Positions 1 through 10,445 of a DNA stretch of 64,000 nt are shown here, in pieces. Within the stretch, counting starts at the first letter, position 1, and every line of letters starts with the position of its first letter. The stretch is from Rhynchopus sp. YZ270_cl-10 (taxonomy: Eukaryota; Euglenozoa; Diplonemea; Diplonemida; Diplonemidae). The notes beneath the pieces were generated by a model, which was given only the letters and a program-made list of their open reading frames with translations, had not been told where the DNA came from and made no database searches. The stretch is taken from positions 558,001 to 622,000 of the forward strand of contig OZ037904.1 in the NCBI GenBank assembly GCA_964035575.1. The letters run 5' to 3'. Made by a program: the position numbers and the translations under genes.

Positions 1-2665
1 TCTTCGTGGTGGACTGGTATTCGTACGTGCAGGGTGTGCCCTTGGCAACAATCTTGAGGTTGTCGCTTGCAAGGCATTTCGCGTAGTCGGTTCTGCACCC
101 AGAAGGTGCGTACGTGAAGTTGAAGGGCGACTGTGTCGACAGCAGCTGCACCACAGCGTACTGCCCCACGGTTGCGTCGGGAAGGTGGTACCACAGCTGC
201 GACGCAGCACCCGTGAAGGACCAGGAGGAGTCACTGCGCATCGCCAGCTGCCACTTCCCGGACATACCGTTGGCACGGAACTTCGTTGGGTCAAGGCTGT
301 GCTTGAAGCAGACAAGCCAGCGCACAGAGGATGGCGGTGTGACAAAGGTCGCAAACGCCTTCGACACGTACTGCCGCGACTGCTCGCCCTCCATGAGACC
401 GAACTCCGTCCTCTCGTCCAGCGGTGTGTTGCCTGCGTAGCTGCTGCAGCCCTCGTGGTACGCCGTGTCGTACGCGTACACCCTGATCACAAACCTGTTC
501 GCATCTGTGTTGTTCCAACCGTACACCACCTTCGGGTCTGCCTCTGCTGTCTCGATCACAGTCTGCAGCCCCACACGGAACTCCTGTCCCTCCCACAGCT
601 GTTGCGGGCGGATGTCTGTCGTGTAGTTGTTCCACCCAATCAGCGACTCGGACAGCGTGTGGGTCGCAGTGCCAGTCGGCAGCGAGAATGTGTGTGTCAG
701 CGAGAGTGTGTGTGTGTGTGTCGCCGTGCCTGTGGGAAGGGTCATCGAAATCGAGCGCGAGATCGAGTGTGTCAGAGACTTCGAAAGCGAGTGCGTCAGA
801 GAAAGTGTGTGTGACGCAGTTCCCGTCGGCAGCGTAAACGAAAAACTGTGCGACTTCGACAGCGAGTGTGTTGCGGTTCCTGTCGGCAGCGAAAGCGACA
901 CACTGAGCGACTTCGACAAGGTGTACGACAAAGACTTGGACAGCGAGAGCGATTTCGACAGCGAGTACGTGAGAGACTTCGACAGCGAAAGCGACTTCGA
1001 CAAACTGAGAGACTTCGACAAAGAGTATGTCAAAGACTTCGTATACGTCAATGACTTCGTCAGCGAGTGTGATGCAGTTCCTGTTGGCAGCGAAAGCGAC
1101 ACACTGTGCGACTTCGTCAGCGAATGTGATGCGGTTCCTGTGGGGAGCGAAAGCGACACACTGTGCGACTTTGACAAAGTGTACGACAAAGACTTCGACA
1201 GCGAGAGGGACTTCGAAAGCGAGTGTGACAGCGAGTGTGAGAACGACGCAGTACCTGTTGGCAGCGAAAGCGACACACTGTGCGACTTCGTCAGCGAATG
1301 TGATGCGGTTCCTGTGGGGAGCGAAAGCGACACACTGTGCGACTTTGACAAAGTGTACGACAAAGACTTCGACAGCGAGTACGTGAGAGACTTCGACAGC
1401 GAAAGCGACTTCGACAAACTGAGGGACTTCGAAAACGAGTGTGACAGCGAGTGTGAGAACGATGCAGTACCTGTTGGCAGCGAAAGCGACACACTGCGCG
1501 ACTTCGTCAGCGAGTGCGACGCAGTCCCCGTTGGCAGCGAAAGCGACACACTGTGCGACTTCGAAAGCGACTTCGAAAGCGACAGCGAGTGTGATGCAGT
1601 CCCCGTAGGCAGCGAAAGCGACACACTGTGCGACTTCGACAAACTGAGCGACTTTGACAAGGACAGCGACAGCGACTTCGACAGCGAGTGCGAAAGCGAG
1701 TGAGAGTGCGACGCAGTCCCCGTAGGCAGCGACAAAGAAACACTGTGTGACTTCGACAGCGAGTGCGACGCAGTTCCCGTTGGCAGCGACAGCGACACAC
1801 TGTGCGACTTTGACAATGACTTCGACAAAGATTTCGACAGCGAGAGGGACTTCGAAAGTGACTTCGAAAGCGAGTGAGAGTGCGACGCAGTCCCCGTAGG
1901 CAGAGACAAAGAAACACTGCGCGACTTCGACAGCGACAGCGACTTCGAAAGCGAGTGAGAGTGCGACGCAGTCCCCGTAGGCAGCGAAAGCGAAATACTG
2001 CGCGACTTCGACAAACTGAGAGACAGCGACTTCGACTTCGACAGCGACTTTGACAAAGACAGCGACTTCGAGTACGTCAGTGACTTCGAAAGCGAGTGAG
2101 AGTGTGATGCAGACCCTGTTGGCAGCGAAAGCGAAATACTGCGCGACTTCGACAGCGACTTCGAAAGCGAATGTGAGTGTGAATAAGATGCAGTTCCTGT
2201 CGGCAGCGAAAGCGACACACTGTTTGACTTCGACAACGACTGTGACTTGGATAGCGAAGCCGACAGCGACTTTGACAGCGACTTCGACTTCGAAAGCGAC
2301 TGTGACTTCGACAAGGACTTCGACTCAGACTTCGACAGCGAGAGCGACTTTGACAGCGACTGCGATTTCGACAAGGATTTCGACTCAGACTTCGACAGCG
2401 AGAGCGACTTCGACAGCGACTGCGACTTTGACAGCGACTGCGAGTGCGATGCACTCCCTGTTGGCAGGGACAGCGAAATACTGTTCGACTTCGACAGCGA
2501 CTGCGACTTCGACAAGGATTTCGACTCAGACTTCGACAGCGAGAGCGACTTTGACAGCGACTGCGACTTCGAATGGGACTTGCTCATTGTGTACGTCACA
2601 GTCTTTGTATCAATCGCCAGGGACACCCCCACCCAGAGGGGTATCAACGCCACTTTTAACATCAT
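1..2665 (-). CDS. Secreted Ser/Lys-repeat surface protein, partial at C-terminus
   Basis: The frame is open from ATG 2665 to the window edge (about 888 codons). It begins with a signal-peptide-like stretch (MMLKVALIPLWVGVSLA). About 650 residues of low-complexity repeats follow, alternating SLSKS, SKSQS and SKSES runs with a recurring SLSLPTGTASHS block. From about base 660 downward the sequence becomes ordinary and globular: WNN and NYT sequons, several cysteines, many aromatics. The composition suggests a secreted or surface protein with a mucin-like stalk and a folded ectodomain; that role is inference. The opposite strand is also open through the repeats, a by-product of their period. No family is recognised. 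The C-terminus, and so any anchor, lies outside the window. Confidence 0.72.
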   Translation of the reverse strand, partial: MMLKVALIPLWVGVSLAIDTKTVTYTMSKSHSKSQSLSKSLSLSKSESKSLSKSQSLSKSNSISLSLPTGSASHSQSLSKSQSLSKSLSLSKSESKSLSKSQSLSKSLSLSKSESKSLSKSQSLSKSKSLSKSLSASLSKSQSLSKSNSVSLSLPTGTASYSHSHSLSKSLSKSRSISLSLPTGSASHSHSLSKSLTYSKSLSLSKSLSKSKSLSLSLSKSRSISLSLPTGTASHSHSLSKSLSLSKSRSVSLSLPTGTASHSHSLSKSLSKSLSLSKSLSKSLSKSHSVSLSLPTGTASHSLSKSHSVSLSLPTGTASHSHSLSHSLSKSLSLSLSKSLSLSKSHSVSLSLPTGTASHSLSLSKSLSKSHSVSLSLPTGTASHSLTKSRSVSLSLPTGTASFSHSLSHSFSKSLSLSKSLSLSKSLTYSLSKSLSYTLSKSHSVSLSLPTGTASHSLTKSHSVSLSLPTGTASFSHSLSHSLSKSLSLSKSLSYTLSKSHSVSLSLPTGTASHSLTKSHSVSLSLPTGTASHSLTKSLTYTKSLTYSLSKSLSLSKSLSLSKSLTYSLSKSLSLSKSLSYTLSKSLSVSLSLPTGTATHSLSKSHSFSFTLPTGTASHTLSLTHSLSKSLTHSISRSISMTLPTGTATHTHTLSLTHTFSLPTGTATHTLSESLIGWNNYTTDIRPQQLWEGQEFRVGLQTVIETAEADPKVVYGWNNTDANRFVIRVYAYDTAYHEGCSSYAGNTPLDERTEFGLMEGEQSRQYVSKAFATFVTPPSSVRWLVCFKHSLDPTKFRANGMSGKWQLAMRSDSSWSFTGAASQLWYHLPDATVGQYAVVQLLSTQSPFNFTYAPSGCRTDYAKCLASDNLKIVAKGTPCTYEYQSTTK

Positions 2666-2675
2666 GTTTCGTTAC

Positions 2676-2753
2676 CTGGGATAAAAAAAAATGTGGAGAA
2701 ACGAGGGGACAACACAACAACAACATAAAAACACAACCCCCCCAATCACTTAC
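2676..2753 (-). other. Candidate 78-bp 5' UTR intron or trans-splice acceptor
   Basis: On the minus strand GTAAGT starts at 2753, and a T-rich tract ending in cccag closes at 2676, ten bases before the surface-protein ATG. The donor lies only 43 bases after the PDZ-gene stop codon. It may be a short leader intron, or only the acceptor may be used, for spliced-leader addition. Confidence 0.4.
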
Positions 2754-2796
2754 CAGCAATTCTCTGAGACCCACTACCCACCCACAAAACGCAACA

Positions 2797-4053
2797 CTAC
2801 AGAAGCAGTCTGCGTGCCCTCTTCCGTGGCTGTGCGGGGGTAGCCCCTACCCGTGTCCCAAGCTGTTTGCGCAACATGCGGCACAGCACCCCGGAAGGGA
2901 TGCCTTCTAGCGGCGTCGTTGCGAGCATATCCACATAGTCGCACAGCCCATCCCCCGGGAGGGTACGTGCAGCTTTCTCCCGCCGAGCAGACTGCCTTGG
3001 CATCTTGAACCGCAGCTTCACCGCCAACGCACCTTCCATCGCCTCCTCCGCCTCCGCCAACGTCCCCACACACACCCCACCCACATGCGACAAAGTCCAA
3101 TTCACTAAATTATCCCCACACACCTTCCCCGCAGGGGACCCATGCCGGACCCCTTGCAGCACCAAGGTGTTGCTCAGGGTCAATCCTAAGGGGGTGTTTG
3201 GGTCGGCTCGTTTGATCCGAATTGACAAAACCCTCTCGCGTGGTGTGGTTGGGGCTTTGGGTTGCCTGCACTCTTCTTGGGAGACCTCTTGGGCTAGCGT
3301 TGGTGTGCGGTAGGAGCGACGAACCCGTTTCGCGGGAACCACACCGCATCTATTTCCAATGCGTGTCAGGAAGCCGCAGGTTGCAGCTGCGTTGCTTGGT
3401 TGGGGCTGCTGCTGTCTTCGTGTTGTCCCTGCCATCTTCGCACTATTCGGCGCTACCACCGCTCTGCCACTAGTATCAACATAAACCGGCTCAAGAGGCT
3501 CCTCTGTTTTAAACTGTCCATGCATCTTGGTAAACACCTTTGCGATAGAAGCAATCGCTGGAGGTGCAGGCTTCATGCTCCACGTCTCTGCCTTGCGGTT
3601 GAGGGATGGGGTTTGTGCGAGGGCGATTCGGTTTGTGGGTGGGGTGGTAGGGGATTTTTCGGTGCGTTTCTTTTTGCGTGGGGGTGCGCGGGTACGAACG
3701 CAGGCGGGGCAGTCTGTATCATGCTGATCAAGTTGATCTACTAAGGCAGCGACACATCGGAGGACGCGGCGGCGAAAGGGGTTGACAACTGCAACCTCCG
3801 CAAGGCGTGCCTCCTGGCGCAAGCAGAAGCCTCGTAGCACATCTCCTTGAAGTACCAATGTATGCGCGCAGCTCTCGAGCGAGCATCGTACCCCTTCCTC
3901 CCGCCGCTCCGTCCCCACGGTCTTCCTGCAAAGATGCTGGAAGCGTTTGACCAAGGCAGCAGAGTGCAGTGCGTCCTTTGCAGTGTGCCGACGCTTCTTC
4001 GTTGTCATCACTGCAGCAAGAACCGCGCCAACAGGCAAACCTCCCTCAGACAT
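2797..4053 (-). CDS. PDZ-domain protein with Cys-rich N-terminus
   Basis: This is a single open frame of 418 residues from ATG 4053. Residues about 60-135 are rich in Cys and His with CxxC-like pairs (for example CPAC) and end in a basic patch PPRKKKR, so a small zinc-binding region is possible. The middle is Pro/Thr/Gln-rich. Residues about 285-365 look like a PDZ domain: LSIRIKR, then PLGLTLSN as the carboxylate-binding loop, VRHGSPAGK as the classic second strand, and VKLRFK at the end. The tail PRKRARRLLL is basic, suggesting nuclear location. A scaffold role is inferred from PDZ families only. A duplicated EF-hand gene fragment lies about 10 bases upstream of the start and may have displaced the original promoter. 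The surface-protein gene follows on the same strand. Confidence 0.66.
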   Translation of the reverse strand: MSEGGLPVGAVLAAVMTTKKRRHTAKDALHSAALVKRFQHLCRKTVGTERREEGVRCSLESCAHTLVLQGDVLRGFCLRQEARLAEVAVVNPFRRRVLRCVAALVDQLDQHDTDCPACVRTRAPPRKKKRTEKSPTTPPTNRIALAQTPSLNRKAETWSMKPAPPAIASIAKVFTKMHGQFKTEEPLEPVYVDTSGRAVVAPNSAKMAGTTRRQQQPQPSNAAATCGFLTRIGNRCGVVPAKRVRRSYRTPTLAQEVSQEECRQPKAPTTPRERVLSIRIKRADPNTPLGLTLSNTLVLQGVRHGSPAGKVCGDNLVNWTLSHVGGVCVGTLAEAEEAMEGALAVKLRFKMPRQSARREKAARTLPGDGLCDYVDMLATTPLEGIPSGVLCRMLRKQLGTRVGATPAQPRKRARRLLL

Positions 4054-4062
4054 CTGAATTTT

Positions 4063-4486
4063 ATTTTGATATTTTTGCGGTTATTCATTTAGACAAAAAA
4101 AAAAGCGGCCATACCCTTGATTCTGCGACGCTGGAGGCAGTTTCGACCGATTCTGGTGCCTCGGACCCTTCCTCACCTGGGCTGTCCACCGGGAGTCCGA
4201 GGGGCACCCAGAAGGAGTGTGTGAAGGCGTGGAGGGTGAGGGGGGTTGTGTCTCCGATGCGGTGCACAAGCTCGTCCAGCTTGTCGTCGCTGAAGGTCAG
4301 ACAGCCGACTTCGCTGAGGCAGGTGAGTGCGTCTGCTAGCTGGAATACGTCGTATGAGCGTGTCACAGACGACCGCAGCAGCCCGTGGAACTCAGAAAAG
4401 TCGACCAGTCCGTTCCCGTCTTCATCTTGCTCCACCAGCACGTCCTCGTGCAAGTCTAACTGAAATATCCTTGTAGTGTTCCGCAA
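4063..4486 (-). pseudogene. 5'-truncated duplicate of the EF-hand gene exon 2
   Basis: This block is nearly identical to 20447-21126, the second exon and 3' flank of the intact EF-hand gene. It starts abruptly at the codons for LRNT-RIFQ, so exon 1 and the first EF-hand are missing. It also lacks 48 bp (16 codons, GGDQTESS onward) in the middle and has no copy of repeat C at its 3' end, where WPLFFLSK is followed by a stop. It begins with TTG rather than ATG. It is most simply a partial duplication left between other genes. The missing C repeat makes it the empty-site reference for that element. Confidence 0.8.
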
Positions 4487-4986
4487 GCCTACTAGGCGTT
4501 ACACCAGGCAACTAGGCGTGGAGAAGCCACTGAGCGCAGCCTACGGTTGGCCAGTTGTGGCATCCACATCTCGAGGTGTTGGTTGGGAGCTGGAAGGGTT
4601 GGCGAAGATAGTGGAGGATAGTGGAAGGAAGGTCGTGGGCGGTGTGTTGGTAGTCTTGTGTCACTTGGGGTCCGTGTCCTTCGGTAACTAAGCTTGTACA
4701 AACCACTGAGCGTTACACCAGGTAACTAAGCATAGACAAGCCACCTCCTCTCAACGAGGGTTACATGCAGGCCTTCAACAGAACCCTCAGTTTGTAGTGG
4801 TGAGACTTCTCCCAACGTCAAGCTGTAACAAGCGCATAGTGCTCTGAAGCGAGAAGATGCCTCCAGTCCCGTCGTTTCTGGACCTGCAAAAACTAGGTTA
4901 TCCATGTTGTTTGTGCGCTCAAAGCCGGAAAACAAAAAGGTGAAAAATTTGTGTTAAACTGAAGTACGGTTGTTGTGGTTAATTGA
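4487..4986. other. Non-coding interval
   Basis: No convincing gene. A short motif gcgttacaccagg followed by an actaagc-like tail occurs twice (about 4495 and 4710). Confidence 0.5.
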
Positions 4987-5690
4987 GTACCTACCCCCCC
5001 CGTGCATAAGTCTGCGTATAAGTCCGATTTTTGGGGGGGCTGAGGGCCTCCGGACTTATACACGGGGTTTCGGACTTATGCACGGGTATCGGACTTATAC
5101 ACCGGTTTGTGCACCCAGGTACCCAGACCCATGCAGTGGCACGTCACCTCAGTGTGAGTGACCCACATGAGGGACCGCAAAATTTACCCTGTCTTCGTGC
5201 ACCTTCGGTACAACGCCGCAGGCAGGCCAAACAGCGTTGGACTCAGAGGAATGCTTGCTGTGCAGGTATCAAACATGAGAACCAACTCCCAGCAACAAGG
5301 GGCACCTTTTGGCTGTTGAGGGTGTTTGGGGTGCAAAGTTTTCCAATTTTGCAGAACAGGTTCACATCTTTGAGAATTGTGAGGATGACGTGTTGACACG
5401 AGAAGCGTGAAGATGATCCCTGGCGAATACACCGCCAATAAAAATACAATTGCGCTCGCTTCGCGAGCGGAAAAACGCCCCAATTTTTTCCCCCGCTCGC
5501 TTCGCGAGCGGGAAAATGCCCCAAAAAAAATTTTCACCACGACCAGTACACAAAACCGGTGTATAAGTCGGCCTGTGCATAAGTCCGATCCTAATCCCAA
5601 ATCTGCCCGGACTTATACACGGGTCATCGGACTTATGCACGGGTCATGGGGGTCGGACTTATGCACGGGGGGGGGGGGGGGGGTAGGTAC
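4987..5690. mobile_element. Inverted-repeat DNA element (type L), non-autonomous
   Basis: The ends are inverted copies of GTACCTACCCCCCC followed by GTGCATAAGTC. Inside, the unit CGGACTTATGCACGGGT and its relatives recur near both ends, an arrangement typical of subterminal transposase-binding repeats. The core contains a fragment of dispersed repeat K (about 5155-5400) and two hairpins of the form CGCTCGCTTCGCGAGCG (5453, 5493). No transposase is seen. Confidence 0.7.
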
Positions 5691-5774
5691 CCAAAGAAAC
5701 AAGCGAGCTTCTGTCTTCTTCAATCCGTTTTGTTTGCCCGCAGCCTCCAATCTTTTTAGAATTGACAACAAGTT

Positions 5775-5935
5775 GTTTTATCTTGCGCCGCAGACGCACG
5801 GTACGCTACTTTTTTCCTTTGTCATACCGCATGCTTCCTTTACCTCGGAGTTTTGACCAATTGAGTCGCGTTCTGGTCTCCCGCGGTGGGCCCTTGAGCC
5901 CCCAGCGTCTCTGTGACACCCTACAGTACAGTTCA
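5775..5935 (-). repeat. SINE-like repeat H, partial copy
   Basis: It matches the copies at 48690-49030 and 57590-57870. Read on the minus strand it has a tRNA D-arm-like block (ACTCAATTGGTCAAA), then GAAGCATGC and the common tail CGTACCGTGCG...GCGGCGC. Confidence 0.6.
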
Positions 5936-6229
5936 ATGGAACGATGGAACGATGAAAAATAGAAACTAACTTCAGGTTCTGAATAAAAAGAAAACAATGA
6001 AAACCAACTTTTTTCGTTTATCGCTCCGCAAGCTTGATGTGTTTTTTTCGCTGAAGTGTGTGTTGTATGAGAGAGAAAAACACAAGCTGGTGGGCACGCA
6101 CCTTCCGTCATTTCTATTTCCTATTGTCAAGTACCTTGATTTCAGGGCTTATTCTAGGGGTCTTTGGGGGGGGGGGATAGGGGGTCCGACTGTGAAGAAA
6201 ATGACGGTACAAAAAATTAATTAGCAAAC

Positions 6230-6724
6230 TTCTGGTCATCTCCAAGGCAACTGCGGGTGAAAAACACCCTCAGAGTGGGTCACAGGGGGCCTGTGGGCCG
6301 AAAAACGACCCAGAAGCCACCCCAGAATACAAAAAAATGGAGAAGCACCCCAAAAAAATATTTTTTTTGGGGTGCTTCTACTCACTCTGAGTGGGTGTGT
6401 GATGGACATTCGGGACTATGTGGGGTCCGGGAGGGGTATTTTGGGGGTTTCAGGCAAAAAAACGAAAAAATTATGACCGTAACAGGGGGTGTGCAAAGTG
6501 TCACCAGGATGTCACCACTTGATTTTGGGCATTTTTTTGACCTAAAAACACCAAAAAAACACTTCCAAAAGTGTCAAATATGTCCAAAACAGGTTGGAAT
6601 GGACTCACAGGCCACTTTTGGGGTATATTTGTGCCAAAGGAGGCTTTGTGATGTCAAAAAATATGCCGGGTTTTTATTTTTTTCTCGAAAAATCGCTATT
6701 TTGCCCAAAGTGGCCAAAACGTGA
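6230..6724. mobile_element. Foldback-family element I, rearranged copy
   Basis: It is homologous to one arm of the large palindrome at 25249-26307, sharing CATCTCCAAGGCAACTGCGG and the ACAGGTTGGAATGGACTCAC core. A local inverted repeat around 6345-6385 (GAAGCACCCCAAAAA) is all that remains of symmetry. It is non-coding. Confidence 0.7.
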
Positions 6725-6739
6725 ACCTTCTTCTGCTTA

Positions 6740-6855
6740 AACCCACCTGGAATACACCTGGAATTACCTGGAATTGACCTGGAATCACCTGGAATACCTG
6801 GAAAAAACCTGGAATTTCACGAAAAATCTGAGAAACCTGGAATCACCTGGAACTG
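6740..6855. repeat. ACCTGGAAT short tandem repeat
   Basis: ACCTGGAAT recurs about ten times with irregular spacing. Confidence 0.75.
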
Positions 6856-8569
6856 GATCCAGATACTACCCATGACCGTACCCAAAAAATTTTTCGCCTG
6901 CGGCGCCAGTTTACCTTATTTTTTCATCCGCGAAAAAAAAAAAAATTTCCCCCAAAAAACAGTGCTCCCCCCCCCCCCAAATTTGAAAACCCCGAATCCT
7001 ACACGACGCGGTCCAGGACCAATTTCACTTGTCATGGTGACAAGTGAAATGACAAGTGAAATGTATGACAAGTGGTCACTTGTCATGACAAGTGACTCAC
7101 TTGTCATGACAAGTGAACCACTTGTCATGACAAGTGAATCACTTGTCATGACAAGTGATTTACCTGAGGAATGCCTGTGAGCTCATGATTTCATTTATTC
7201 CTACATGAAATGAAGTAAAAAAATGTAAAATGATGTACTTTTTATCTCTTTCTTTTTTAGCCTGATGTGGGTAGTGGCGGCTATCTGATGGTTTTCTTTT
7301 ATTGATTAGGGAGTGGGTTGTGCAGGCAACGTAAGGAAATGGGGTGGGGACTGGGGAACGGTAAAGAAAAGTATGGTTAAAGTGACGCAAGGACTTTTGC
7401 GAAGGGCTCTCACTCACGGACTGACGCTTCATTTTTTAAAAAAATTTGAAATGTAAAAGACAACAAAAGGTGATGTTTTATTTTTCCTTCCTTCAAAACT
7501 TCACACACAACGCTTTTTTGGTTTTTGGGAGACACACAAGGTGCCAGGTTCTATGGTAAGCACGGAACCACCCTGCACCTGTTTGTCATGTTGTTTCCCG
7601 TGCAATACATGGAGAAACGTTTCGCACTCGAAACAAAGCTTTTTTAATAAAAAATGAACGAAGCACAAAAACAAGCGTGTGTGGAAGAAAGAAGAAAAGG
7701 GAAAATATTTTTTCTGATTCACAGTGGTGTTTATGTTTTGGGTACGGGGCGGAGAATAAAATCTGTTCGATAAAAGAAACGCAAGCTTTTTGTTTTATCT
7801 TGTTCATTTTTAAAAGCAAAAATAACTATTTATTCAACGCCTTTTAGCGTGGTTTTTTTTTGCGATAACTTCACGCATTTTTTTCCCAGGCGAGTGGTAG
7901 TTAATTTGCCGAGCGAAGCGAGGCAAATTGAATCCACGAGCCTGGGAAAAAAATAAGTGAAGTATCGCAAAAAAATTCGCTAAAAGGCGTTGAATACGTA
8001 ATTTTATTTCACGTTAAATAAAGTATACGAAAGGATTTGGCACTTTTAGCGTGACTCATTTATTGTGCAATAACTAACGAGTATGTGTCCCTCCAGGTAG
8101 CTTTCCTTACCCTCCCGCCAGCGCTACCGGGAATCCCACGGGACCCCTAGCTAGGATAGCGGGACTCCCGCTGGGGGGGCTGGCAAACCTGAGGGGGCTG
8201 GAGGGAGGCTAAAAAAGGCTGAAGGGTCCCTCCAGACCTGTTACCCTCCTGCGGGGAAACCTGCAAAAACCCGATAAACTGGGCCTACCCTTATATGTGG
8301 GGTGGGATACACGTTTTCGGGGTGTCATAACCATGTGTGAGCCACACAGGGTGGTGCACAGGTGACCCCATGCAGTACACGCAACCCACGTTTTGATACA
8401 CAACAGCATTTTGCGTGTAGCGCATACAGCGTGTAGCCTATTTAGCCCACGCATAGCGTGTAGCGTGTGGTCGGGTTCTGAAAGCTGCCTCAAAGGTACA
8501 CAAAGCTACATCCCGACGTCTCCCCACCCTCAGGGTCCCCTCGGGTGCTAGCGGAGGCCGGGAAATGGC

Positions 8570-9060
8570 TATCGTGCAAGAGCGAGACATTCAGAAGATC
8601 CCCGCCCATCACAGAATATCATGCCAGCCACCGCCTTCCTCACAATGAAGTAAGGGGGTGGTGTGTCCTCCGCCTTCATAGGTAATGAAGGAGTCGATTT
8701 CTTGTTTCGTAAGTGCGGAGTGCCTTGGACTGTCGTGTCGGTAGCCGGTCTGGTTTTGTTTCAAGAGACACACGAGCCTGCGCAAACTGGTCTTGCAGTT
8801 GCACCCCATACTTCCTCGCCAATATGCTGCTCAGCTTACTGAACGCTGTCCATTACGACGACGATTTGTACGTGAGATCGTCACGGAGATGCACTATGCA
8901 CAAAACAAAGTCGGCTTCCGTGGGCTTACCGTTGGGCTTGCCAATGAATTCCTTAAAAAGCGGTCCCATTCACGGATGTACGGTGTCGACGATGCCAGTC
9001 CTTCAGCAAAACCACTGTAGCGCTCGTCCATCTCTTGTCGGAGGACCGTTTGCGTCTTAG
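8570..9060 (-). pseudogene. Broken tyrosine recombinase (Crypton-like)
   Basis: On the minus strand, pieces of one protein appear in successive frames. A core-binding-like stretch reads FKEFIGKPNGKPTEADFV, LCIVHLRDDL and WTAFSKLSSILARKYGVQL. Next come ALTKQEIDSFI and PPPYFIVRKAVAGMIF, followed by CDGRGSSECLALA. The last resembles the first catalytic box of tyrosine recombinases (Arg in a GxRxSE context). Between them lie at least two frame changes and a stop after the KSSS codons. The later catalytic H-R...Y part was not found. Assignment to Crypton-type elements is inference from domain style. Confidence 0.5.
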
Positions 9061-9329
9061 ATCCTTCGGCATGTTGCGTGTGTCAAAAAAAAAATGGGAA
9101 AAGTGCAAAAAAAATTCGAAATTTTCAATTTTTAGGCGGGTGGTGGTGCAGGATATACCAAAATTTAGCGTGAAGTTATCGCCAAAAAAAACCCCTGTTT
9201 TGGCGTGAAAAAAACAAAAATAAAATCACGCTCCTAAGGAATTGCAGTGAAAAAAAGTGAAAACGCGTGAAATAAAGTTCAATTAGCGTGGTTTTTATTT
9301 GTGAAAAAAACACGGCGTGAAATTATCAT

Positions 9330-10445
9330 CAGTCTAAATGGGAGCCAATTACCCCCCCCTAGCCAATTACCCCCCCCCCTTATATTACCCCCTTTTTCCA
9401 AAATCCGAAAATACGAGATTTTTCAGTGTCTATTACCCCCCCCCCCCCCCCCTTTAGGTGGTCCCACGTAGAAGGAAATCCTTAAGGATTTGCTGTGGAC
9501 ACACATGTGACCCCACCGTGGAGAGCAATCGGCTCGTGCAATCAAAAGAAAGCAGAGAAAAGGGGAAAGAAAAAGAAAAAAGTTGCGTACCATGCGCCTG
9601 CGGCGCTATCTGTTCCCTACCCCCCGTGATGTACTTATGTATATTCCACCTGATTTTGCCGGTGTTTTCCGGTGTTAGCCGGTGAAGTCACGGCATTGGG
9701 TACTGGGTACACTCACTTCGTCATTGTACTAGCCCAGGGAGGGTTCCCGGCTACCGGCAAGGTCTCTTCCAATCCGTACCCCAGTTTCCTAGGGGGCTTC
9801 ACTGGCTCGGGCTCCAGTAGTTCCCTCCGCACATGTAATGTGCCTGCCTTCGGCACCCAGGGTAGCATTCCCAAAAACACAGGTACACAGGTACACAGGT
9901 ACACAGGTACACAGGTACACAGGTACACAGGTACACAGGTACACAGGTACACAGGTACACAGGTACACAGGTACACAGGTACACAGGTACACAGGTACAC
10001 AGGTACACAGGTACACACGTACACACGTACACACGTACACACGTACACAGGTACACAGGTACACAGGTACACAGGTACACACGTACACACGTACACACGT
10101 ACACACGTACACACGTACACACGTACACACGTACACACGTACACACGTACACACGTACACACGTACACACGTACACACGTACACACGTACACACGTACAC
10201 ACGTACACACGTACACACGTACACACGTACACACGTACACACGTACACACGTACACACGTACACACGTACACACGTACACACGTACACACGTACACACGT
10301 ACACACGTACACACGTACACAGGTACACAGGTAGGTGTCTATTACCCCCCCCCCTTGGGTGTCTATTACCCCCCCCCCCTTATATTACCCCCAAAACCCG
10401 AATATGACCCTCAAGGGGGGGGGTAATTGGCTCCCATTTAGACTG
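9330..10445. mobile_element. Element E, 1.1-kb inverted-repeat element inserted in D
   Basis: The ends are inverted CAGTCTAAATGGGAGCCAAT, leading into C/G tracts. The matching site in the short D copy (about 24180-24192) reads straight through, so E is a later insertion; flanking AT on both sides suggests a 2-bp target duplication. Inside are a copy of SINE-like repeat G (about 9480-9620) and a long 8-bp tandem array. No transposase is seen. Confidence 0.75.
9877..10332. repeat. 8-bp tandem array ACACAGGT / ACACACGT
   Basis: 57 units of 8 bp (456 bp). Two variants are arranged in blocks: AGGT units at both ends and in one inner block, ACGT units in the rest. The period leaves all frames open on both strands, so long reading frames here are artefacts. 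Confidence 0.95.

Noticed and set aside
627-2684. Plus-strand Asp/Glu/Ser-rich frames
   Set aside because: Shadow of the Ser/Lys repeats; the minus frame is continuous into a globular domain and has a signal peptide.
9672-10407. Long open frames on both strands (TGTQVHRY and CVRVYVCT repeats)
   Set aside because: An 8-bp tandem array without stops leaves every frame open; no protein signal.
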